From Reticulitermes speratus (Eukaryota; Arthropoda; Insecta; Blattodea; Rhinotermitidae), in assembly GCA_021186555.1 (NCBI GenBank), contig JAJKFL010000042.1, positions 48,306,980-48,370,979 of the forward strand: DNA of 64,000 nt, given 5' to 3'. Under the pieces are notes generated by a model that saw nothing but the letters and a program-made list of their open reading frames with translations, was not told the origin of the DNA and did no database searches. Shown piece after piece: positions 56,133 to 64,000 of this stretch (its first letter is position 1; every line of letters starts with the position of its first letter). Made by a program: the position numbers and the translations under genes.

Positions 56133-57264
56133 GTACATATCCTGACTTGTGCCGTACCTGTAACACCCACCGTGTGTACATATCCTGACTTGTGCCATAC
56201 CTGTAACACCCACCGTGTGTACATATCCTGACTTGTGTCATACCTGTAACACCCACCGTGTGTACATATCCTGACTTGTGTCATACCTGTAACACCCACC
56301 GTGTGTACATATCCTGACTTGTGTCATACCTGTAACACCCACCGTGTGTACATATCCTGACTTGTGTCATACCTGTAACACCCACCGTGTGTACATATCC
56401 TGACTTGTGTCATACCTGTAACACCCACCGTGTGTACATATCCTGACTTGTGTCATACCTGTAACACCCACCGTGTGTACATATCCTGACTTGTGCCATA
56501 CCTGTAACACCCACCGTGTGTACATATCCTGACTTGTGCCATACCTGTAACACCGTGTGTACATATCCTGACTTGTGCCATACCTGTAACACCCACCGTG
56601 TGTACATATCCTGACTTGTGTCATACCTGTAACACCCACCGTGTGTACATATCCTGACTTGTGTCATACCTGTAACACCCACCGTGTGTACATATCCTGA
56701 CTTGTGTCATACCTGTAACACCCACCGTGTGTACATATCCTGACTTGTGCCATACCTGTAACACCCACCGTGTGTACATATCCTGACTTGTGTCATACCT
56801 GTAACACCCACCGTGTGTACATATCCTGACTTGTGTCATACCTGTAACACCCACCGTGTGTACATATCCTGACTTGTGTCGTACCTGTAACACCCACCGT
56901 GTGTACATATCCTGACTTGTGTCGTACCTGTAACACCCACCGTGTGTACATATCCTGACTTGTGTCATACCTGTAACACCCACCGTGTGTACATATCCTG
57001 ACTTGTGTCATACCTGTAACACCCACCGTGTGTACATATCCTGACTTGTGTCGTACCTGTAACACCCACCGTGTGTACATATCCTGACTTGTGTCGTACC
57101 TGTAACACCCACCGTGTGTACATATCCTGACTTGTGTCATACCTGTAACACCCACCGTGTGTACATATCCTGACTTGTGCCGTACCTGTAACACCCACCG
57201 TGTGTACATATCCTGACTTGTGCCGTACCTGTAACACCCACCGTGTGTACATATCCTGACTTGT
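56133..57264. repeat. 43-bp minisatellite, ~26 copies
   Basis: The unit has TGTACATATCCTGACTTGTG, (T/C)C(A/G)TACCTGTAACACCCACC, GTG. Variants fall at two positions (TGTCAT, TGCCAT, TGTCGT, TGCCGT). One unit at ~56545 lacks CCAC. Minus-strand open frames are periodic artefacts. Confidence 0.97.
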
Positions 57265-57478
57265 TAATATAACTGCTCGAACAGCTGATGCTTCTTTAAC
57301 CAGTCAATAAATTCTACTTTCTGTGCATCTCACTGGTCACGCGACGTGATCAAAAAGCCTTGATATTGAGACCTAACCTGAGCCACTTCAGTCCACTCCG
57401 CACCGTCACACCTATTGCTGTAACGTCGTCATGAGCAGGTTAGTGTGGCGGTCACTCTCCGTACTTGCGTTCTGTAGG

Positions 57479-57711
57479 CAGTGGCGTAGCTAGATGTTTT
57501 GACGCCCGGGGCGAGTAATCACAATGGCCACCCTAAAAAAAATTATGAAGTTTAAAACATCGCTATTATTTATTGGATTTCCTCAAACTCGGCTTAGTAA
57601 TTTAAAATTTGTTGTGCTGAAAATTATATAAAATATTCTTTTTTTGCCACTCCGACTCTGCTGCCAGCGGCGACCGCAACAACATCCCCCCCCCCCCCAC
57701 CAGCAGCTACG
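57479..57711. mobile_element. hAT-type MITE with an 8-bp target duplication
   Basis: Begins CAGTGGCGTAGCTAG and ends CAGCAGCTACG, an imperfect and truncated terminal complement. It is bounded by the 8-bp direct repeat TCTGTAGG (57471-57478 and 57712-57719). An 8-bp duplication plus CAGTGGCGTAGC ends is the hAT signature. A long C run lies inside. Confidence 0.75.
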
Positions 57712-57988
57712 TCTGTAGGTGCCCATTTATAATATCGGTTGGAACTCGGGCTCTTGTGACTGAGGATTTCGCAGTTTTACTCAGACGCAAATATCATGAT
57801 AACACTTCGATAGTTGCAGATGGTTTTTCCCCAAATCCTTTCCCGTCATCGTACTGTCCGACGCCGTACAGGCCCATGTACTGACAGCGTCGTAAAGCGG
57901 ACCACAACAGGTGACTGCAGTATTTTAGTATTCTTGTGTAGTTGTGCTGGCCACAGTATTGCCTGTTACTGGGTTTTCCATATTTTAG

Positions 57989-58262
57989 AGTCGGGATAGC
58001 TCAGTCAGTATAGTGACAAAACTACAGGCTGGGTGACAAATTTGGTTCGATTCCGGCAGACAAAAATTTTTCTTTTCCCAAAATGTCCAGACGGCCCCAA
58101 GAGCCCACCAAGCCTCCTATTCAATTTGCACAGGGGGTTTTCTTCTTCGGGAGTAAAGCGGCTGAAACGTGAAGCTGACAACTAACCTCCATTCATTGCC
58201 ATCCAATGCGTGGAGCTATACCTCCACTCCCCTATGCGCTCATGGTGTGTTGCTTATATAAG
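57989..58262 (+). mobile_element. SINE family C (copy)
   Basis: A box GTCGGGATAGCTCAGTCAGT, B box TTGGTTCGATTCCGGCAG, body CCCAAAATGTCCAGACGGCC, ACCAAGCCTCCTATTC, GGGAGTAAAGCGGCTGAAAC, tail GTGGAGCTATACCTCCACTC. Confidence 0.75.
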
Positions 58263-58559
58263 CACAGAAGCAATGTTGCCATAGTCCCTGTCGGGTTGTA
58301 GAAGACGTCCCATTTATCGCGTCCCCGAACACGGAAGCTTCACCGCATACAAATTCTGTACCCGCCGGTACATCTCGGGACAGCTACTATGCTCGGGGAC
58401 CCGATAAAGGGAACACTGTATAGTCTGACAGTGGTCGAGTGTGTTTGCTACTTCTTGAAGGTAACTGGCGCCGTGTCGCTACTTGGAATGACGCTTTTAT
58501 AATGAATTGCGAAGACTGTCATCGTTTGGTACGTGACGCCGTGTAGTCTAGTATAAATC

Positions 58560-58605
58560 CACTGACTTTCGGAGGAACTTTTTGTCTCCATCATCAGGAT
58601 AGATG
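58560..58605 (-). ncRNA. Hammerhead-like motif, GGAG/CTCC subfamily
   Basis: Minus strand: CTGATGA (58591-58597), T, stem II GGAG/CTCC (58586-58589/58571-58574), GAAA (58567-58570). The neighbouring ACGCCGTGTAGTCTAGTATA block (58535-58555) is shared with elements at 17508 and 54775. Stem I is unclear. Confidence 0.4.
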
Positions 58606-58704
58606 AAATATTTTGTTAAAGTACACGGCGTCTAATCTAAAGACTATAGCCTTCAATCACAACTGCCTTATCCTCAGATTTCATTAAAATCAAATTAGTT
58701 CAGG

Positions 58705-58945
58705 AGACAGACGCGGTCTAAGGCGTCGGTCTTCGGCCGCTCGCTTCCTGGGATTGCGGGTTCGAATCCCACCAGGGGCATGGATGTCTGTCTGTTGTGA
58801 GTGTTGTGTGTTGTCAGGTAGAGGTCCCTGCGTCGGGCTGATCACTCGTCCAGAGGAGTCCTACCGAGTGTGGTGTGTCTGAGTGTGATCGTGAAGCCTC
58901 GATAATGAGGAGGCCCACTGGGGGCTGTTGCGCCATTGGGAAAAA
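58705..58945 (+). mobile_element. SINE family D (copy 3)
   Basis: GACGCGGTCTAAGGCGTCGG, B box GCGGGTTCGAATCCCACCAG, body GGATGTCTGTCTGTTGTGAG, GGGCTGATCACTCGTCCAGA, tail AGTGTGATCGTGAAGCCTCG and AATGAGGAGGCCCACTGGG. Confidence 0.85.
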
Positions 58946-59239
58946 ATGGGAGAAATAAATTAGTTTGTGGCAAACAGCTGACAGGAAATTTAAAAAGAAC
59001 ACCTTTTTGCACGAAACCGCTATATATAGAACACGGTGGTGCGATGGGTTCAGAAGGTTGTAGATTTGTTTTTTTTCACAACGACGTAGATTTTCTTGTA
59101 AAGCGAGTCAATCATGAAAGCCAATTTCTTCCCTCGCGGCTTCCAGCTCTGAAGTCAAAACCATTCGAGTGCCTGTGTTCTGCACACGGCTCTTACCGCG
59201 TCATCTTATTTTATGGTTTTCTCTGTAATTTTTACGTGC

Positions 59240-60130
59240 GTGAGTTATCAGTCATGTCTGTACTTACATTACGTGCCCATATGTGAAGACCGCCAGTTAT
59301 CAGTCATGTCTGTACTTACATTACGTGCCCATATGTGAAGACCGCCAGTTATCAGTCATGTCTGTACTTACATTACGTGCCCATATGTGAAGACCGCCAG
59401 TTATCAGTCATGTCTGTACTTACATTACGTGCCCATATGTGAAGACCGCCAGTTATCAGTCATGTCTGTACTTACATTACGTGCCCATATGTGAAGACCG
59501 CCAGTTATCAGTCATATCTGTACTTACATTACGTGCCCATATGTGAAGACCGCCAGTTATCAGTCATGTCTGTACTTACATTACGTGCCCATATATGAAG
59601 ACCGCCAGTTATCAGTCATGTCTGTACTTACATTACGTGCCCATATGTGAAGACCGCCAGTTATCAGTCATGTCTGTACTTACATTACGTGCCCATATGT
59701 GAAGACCGCCAGTTATCAGTCATGTCTGTACTTACATTACGTGCCCATATATGAAGACCGCCAGTTATCAGTCATATCTGTACTTACATTACGTGCCCAT
59801 ATATGAAGACCGCCAGTTATCAGTCATGTCTGTACTTACATTACGTGCCCATATGTGAAGACCGCCAGTTATCAGTCATGTCTGTACTTACATTACGTGC
59901 CCATATGTGAAGACCGCCAGTTATCAGTCATGTCTGTACTTACATTACGTGCCCATATATGAAGACCGCCAGTTATCAGTCATGTCTGTACTTACATTAC
60001 GTGCCCATATGTGAAGACCGCCAGTTATCAGTCATGTCTGTACTTACATTACGTGCCCATATGTGAAGACCGCCAGTTATCAGTCATGTCTGTACTTACA
60101 TTACGTGCCCATATATGAAGACCGCCAGTC
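59240..60130. repeat. 52-bp minisatellite, 17 copies
   Basis: The unit is CCGCCAGTTATCAGTCATGT, CTGTACTTACATTACGTGCC, CATATGTGAAGA. It varies only at CAT(G/A)TC and CATAT(G/A)TG, so copies are very recent or actively homogenised. Confidence 0.97.
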
Positions 60131-60318
60131 GTCACTGCAGAAACTGCATTTGCAGAAAGTTTTGACTACTGCAACACTGCCTGTTGTCTGTACGTGACTA
60201 CATTGTTTGGTGTCTCACACAGTTATCCTAGAACGAAAATTAAGAAGTCATAACTTGAAACTTTTTAAACTGAATTTTAAGGTACATAAAAATGAAGAAG
60301 CTACGGACCTGTCGTAAG

Positions 60319-60825
60319 ACAGGTCCACAGGCACAGTTCCGTAGCCTCTTCCAAAGCGAGTTCTCCACATGGTGTGATCTAGTGCTTCCTCTTTCAATTT
60401 CCATTATCTTCTCTTTTCCCTAAGTTCATCCAGTAGCTGCTTATGCCTTCTTCCTCGTCTTCCCGTCATTTCTATCCTTCCTTCTAACTTTCCTTCAATC
60501 ACGAATTTTAGAAGGCAGTTTCTACGCAAGATGTGACCAATCCAGTTAGCCTTTCCTCTTTTTATTGTATGTACGATATTCCTCTCCTCCTTCACTCTGT
60601 GTAATACTTCTTCATTTCTCACACGATCGGTCCAACTGATCTTCTCCATTCTTCTCCAGCACCACATTTCAAAACTTTCCAGATACTTCTGATCTACTTT
60701 CCGAAGTGTCCACGTTTCAGCACCATAAAAAGCTATGCTCCAAATGTAGCACTTTGCTAGTTTATACCTTAAATTTAAGTCCAGTTTGCTTGTGAAAAGA
60801 GTCTTCTTGTTGTTGAATGCACGTC
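60319..60825 (-). mobile_element. Non-LTR retrotransposon 3' tail, copy 4
   Basis: Minus-strand sequence matches 770-1300: the basic GRRGRR tail, KANWIGHILRRNCLL, and MWCWRRMEKISWTDRVRNEE. It extends upstream to the FTSKLDLNLR region with a stop or frameshift. The 3' end is rearranged: ACCTGTCGTAAGACAGGT forms a short inverted repeat at 60307-60324 instead of the usual GAAT tail. Confidence 0.85.
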
Positions 60826-61086
60826 ACAGATAACATTGTCTACCATAAATATCATTCGTCTTACTCAGGCACAGGGAACCTAATTAAATATTTTTAAGTG
60901 AGACATCCTGTTGTGATGAAGAAATATAGACCTAAGGTATTAGCCATCAGTCCTAATAATTCCTGTTTTATATCCATATAATATAATTCTAAAATTTATG
61001 GTTTTGGCTTACTGCTTGTTTTTATGATATTGTAATTTGAGGTTTCAACCTTATACAAGGACAATGTAAAACAATTAACTTTGTAA

Positions 61087-61226
61087 GGTAAAGGTAAAGT
61101 TCTCCCTAGAACAGGCCATGAAGGCCCAGAGGGGGAGTAGAGGTATAGCTCTACTCTTCCTTTAACCTCGGCACTAGATGGGGTTGGGTGTTCAACTCCA
61201 CGCCCCGGTCGCTTTACCCCCGGGAA
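61087..61226 (-). mobile_element. SINE family C, 3' half (minus)
   Basis: Complement of the 42911 copy: AAAGTTCTCCCTAGAACAGG, AGGTATAGCTCTACTCTTCC, CTCCACGCCCCGGTCGCTTT, ACCCCCGGGAAT. Truncated before the tRNA-like head. Confidence 0.8.
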
Positions 61227-61261
61227 TTGGTATATATAAAACATTTCTGTGGTACCTTGTT

Positions 61262-61305
61262 AGCCTGATGATGGCTGTTTATACATGAGCCGAAACATGT
61301 TGCAG
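61262..61305 (+). ncRNA. Hammerhead-like motif
   Basis: CTGATGA 61265-61271, T. Stem II GGCT/AGCC (61273-61276/61288-61291), GAAA 61292-61295, CATG 61296-61299, TT 61300-61301. Stem I only GC/GC plus wobble. A second, broken motif lies at 61621-61650: CTGATGA, T, GGCTC/GAGCC, but AAAA in place of GAAA. Confidence 0.5.
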
Positions 61306-61844
61306 TGAACTTGACATAGAACATCCCCTTTGGTGTATTAATGATCGGATGACGCCGCTAGCGTTTCAGACACATGTTGGTGCTGCTTTTATACACAAAA
61401 ACTTTTATAGTAGACTCTTTGCAATTAATTTTTATTGTTGCTATAACTTCTGTATTTTAACATTTACTGCGTGTTACACAGTTTTAATATTTTGCTTATG
61501 CCTCGTGGAAAAACTTTAATTGTTTTACATACATTTATTATATTTATCTATCGACGTAAATAGAAAGATCTCCATCCTATAATATAGAGGGTTTTACATT
61601 TTCTAGTTCTTGTTAGTAGCCTGATGATGGCTCATTTGCAGAGCCAAAACTAGTCGCCTAGATAACGTGTATAATATAGCTTGTGTGTAATTGCAGAGTT
61701 AAGTAACATACACTTGTGTTACAGCAAAATGTCACAACATATAAGCAATTGGCATTGATTATTGCCACTCTTTCTTCCTGACCGATTATCAATTAATTTT
61801 TGAAAACTGAAGTTCAAATAAATTACGAATCTTCTTCTTCTTCT

Positions 61845-64000
61845 TTGCCATACGGTCCTTACAGTATAACCAGTACCTCCTTCACAACGACAGCACATAC
61901 AGATCTGTCTTCTGCTTTCTTCCTCCATCTCTTGACATACGGTCCTTACAGTATAACCAGTACCTCCTTCACAATGACAGCACATACAGATCTGTCTTCT
62001 GCTTTCTTCCTCCATCTCTTGACATACGGTCCTTATAGTATAACCAGTACCTCCTTCACAACGACAGCACATACAGATCTGTCTTCTGCTTTCTTCCTCC
62101 ATCTCTTGACATACGGTCCTTACAGTATAACCAGTACCTCCTTCACAATGACAGCACATACAGATCTGTCTTCTGCTTTCTTCCTCCATCTCTTGACATA
62201 CGGTCCTTACAGTATAACCAGTACCTCCTTCACAACGACAGCACATACAGATCTGTCTTCTGCTTTCTTCCTCCATCTCTTGACATACGGTCCTTACAGT
62301 ATAACCAGTACCTCCTTCACAACGATAGCACATACAGATCTGTCTTCTGCTTTCTTCCTCCATCTCTTGACATACGGTCCTTACAGTATAACCAGTACCT
62401 CCTTCACAATGACAGCACATACAGATCTGTCTTCTGCTTTCTTCCTCCATCTCTTGACATACGGTCCTTACAGTATAACCAGTACCTCCTTCACAATGAC
62501 AGCACATACAGATCTGTCTTCTGCTTTCTTCCTCCATCTCTTGACATACGGTCCTTACAGTATAACCAGTACCTCCTTCACAATGACAGCACATACAGAT
62601 CTGTCTTCTGCTTTCTTCCTCCATCTCTTGCCATACGGTCCTTACAGTATAACCAGTACCTCCTTCACAACGACAGCACATACAGATCTGTCTTCTGCTT
62701 TCTTCCTCCATCTCTTGACATACGGTCCTTACAGTATAACCAGTACCTCCTTCACAACGACAGCACATACAGATCTGTCTTCTGCTATCTTCCTCCATCT
62801 CTTGACATACGGTCCTTACAGTATAACCAGTACCTCCTTCACAACGACAGCACATACAGATCTGTCTTCTGCTTTCTTCCTCCATCTCTTGACATACGGT
62901 CCTTACAGTATAACCAGTACCTCCTTCACAACGACAGCACATACAGATCTGTCTTCTGCTATCTTCCTCCATCTCTTGACATACGGTCCTTACAGTATAA
63001 CCAGTACCTCCTTCACAACGACAGCACATACAGATCTGTCTTCTGCTTTCTTCCTCCATCTCTTGACATACGGTCCTTACAGTATAACCAGTACCTCCTT
63101 CACAACGACAGCACATACAGATCTGTCTTCTGCTATCTTCCTCCATCTCTTGACATACGGTCCTTACAGTATAACCAGTACCTCCTTCACAACGACAGCA
63201 CATACAGATCTGTCTTCTGCTTTCTTCCTCCATCTCTTGACATACGGTCCTTACAGTATATCCAGTACCTCCTTCACAACAATAGCACATACAGATCTGT
63301 CTTCTGCTTTCTTCCTCCATCTCTTGACATACGGTCCTTACAGTATAACCAGTACCTCCTTCACAATGACAGCACATACAGATCTGTCTTCTGCTTTCTT
63401 CCTCCATCTCTTGACATACGGTCCTTACAGTATAACCAGTACCTCCTTCACAACGATAGCACATACAGATCTGTCTTCTGCTTTCTTCCTCCATCTCTTG
63501 ACATACGGTCCTTACAGTATAACCAGTACCTCCTTCACAATGACAGCACATACAGATCTGTCTTCTGCTTTCTTCCTCCATCTCTTGACATACGGTCCTT
63601 ACAGTATAACCAGTACCTCCTTCACAACGACAGCACATACAGATCTGTCTTCTGCTTTCTTCCTCCATCTCTTGACATACGGTCCTTACAGTATAACCAG
63701 TACCTCCTTCACAATGACAGCACATACAGATCTGTCTTCTGCTTTCTTCCTCCATCTCTTGACATACGGTCCTTACAGTATAACCAGTACCTCCTTCACA
63801 ACAATAGCACATACAGATCTGTCTTCTGCTTTCTTCCTCCATCTCTTGACATACGGTCCTTACAGTATAACCAGTACCTCCTTCACAACGACAGCACATA
63901 CAGATCTGTCTTCTGCTTTCTTCCTCCATCTCTTGACATACGGTCCTTACAGTATAACCAGTACCTCCTTCACAACGACAGCACGTACAGATCTGTCTTC
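61845..64000. repeat. 87-bp satellite, ~25 units, running off the window end
   Basis: The unit contains TTGACATACGGTCCTTACAG, TATAACCAGTACCTCCTTCA, CAACGACAGCACATACAGAT and CTGTCTTCTGCTTTCTTCC. 87 is a multiple of 3, so the minus strand is open for >700 codons (29-residue unit with ICMCCRCEGG). Recurrent differences (CGAC/TGAC, GACAGC/GATAGC, TTTCTTCC/TATCTTCC, CAGTATA/TAGTATA, GACATAC/GCCATAC) almost all change an amino acid. There is no start context or splice evidence. I treat it as non-coding satellite. It extends beyond 64000. Confidence 0.93.

Larger units (their letters stand above)
54748..64000 (+). other. Cav3 intron, 5' part
   Basis: No further exon is recognised to the window end. 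The space is occupied by SINEs, the 43-, 52- and 87-bp arrays, a hAT-type MITE, a LINE tail and three hammerhead-like motifs. In 55170-55550, 55640-56050, 57265-57470, 57720-57985, 58262-58540 and 60830-61085 I see only non-coding sequence with occasional ACACGGCG-type element fragments (55395-55420, 58530-58555). Confidence 0.75.

Noticed and set aside
61619..61660. Functional hammerhead at 61621
   Set aside because: The essential GAAA is AAAA and no stem I or III forms. It is kept only as a decayed relative.

Overview
This window looks like intronic DNA of a large, repeat-rich arthropod genome. Most likely it is a cockroach (a Periplaneta-like blattodean); that is inferred from the style of the LINE and SINE remnants and was not tested by any search. 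The only host gene I can support is on the plus strand: five consecutive exons of a T-type (Cav3, insect Ca-alpha1T) voltage-gated calcium channel alpha-1 subunit at 3072-3243, 21593-21875, 30317-30407, 35985-36163 and 54578-54747. Splice phases match across all junctions. Together they encode domain I from S5 through the turret, the pore loop with the selectivity-filter glutamate and S6, then the start of the I-II linker (the 'gating brake' region). Earlier and later exons lie outside the window.

The other ~98% is intron and is almost entirely repeats. There are about twelve separate tandem arrays (periods about 19, 21, 28, 31, 43, 52, 78, 87, 91, 114 and 282 bp plus simple repeats). At least five tRNA-derived SINE families are present in many copies. 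There are 5'-truncated non-LTR retrotransposon tails, and MITEs of mariner, pogo/Tigger, piggyBac and hAT type. One is an internally deleted Tc1/mariner-like element that still carries both ends of a transposase gene. Long open frames inside the arrays come from their periodicity and are not treated as genes.

The most unusual content is a dispersed family of hammerhead-ribozyme-like motifs. Each has CTGANGA, one extra base, a short stem II with compensatory changes between copies, GAAA, a very short palindromic stem III, a U-A or U-U cleavage dinucleotide, and a matching stem I. They sit in the right arms of short inverted-repeat elements. Two elements have the same termini and distinct 12-13 bp target duplications. 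In one element (25066-28621) the palindromic core has expanded into 43 units of 78 bp, and the 7-bp hairpin loop occurs in both orientations. This fits Penelope-like or retrozyme-like elements.

Two host-gene oddities stand out. The 3' splice site of the last exon is triplicated in frame (33-bp units), so alternative acceptors would insert 11 or 22 residues into gating-brake helix 2. The pore-loop exon at 30317-30407 lacks two single bases, which is either residual sequencing error or a real frameshift.
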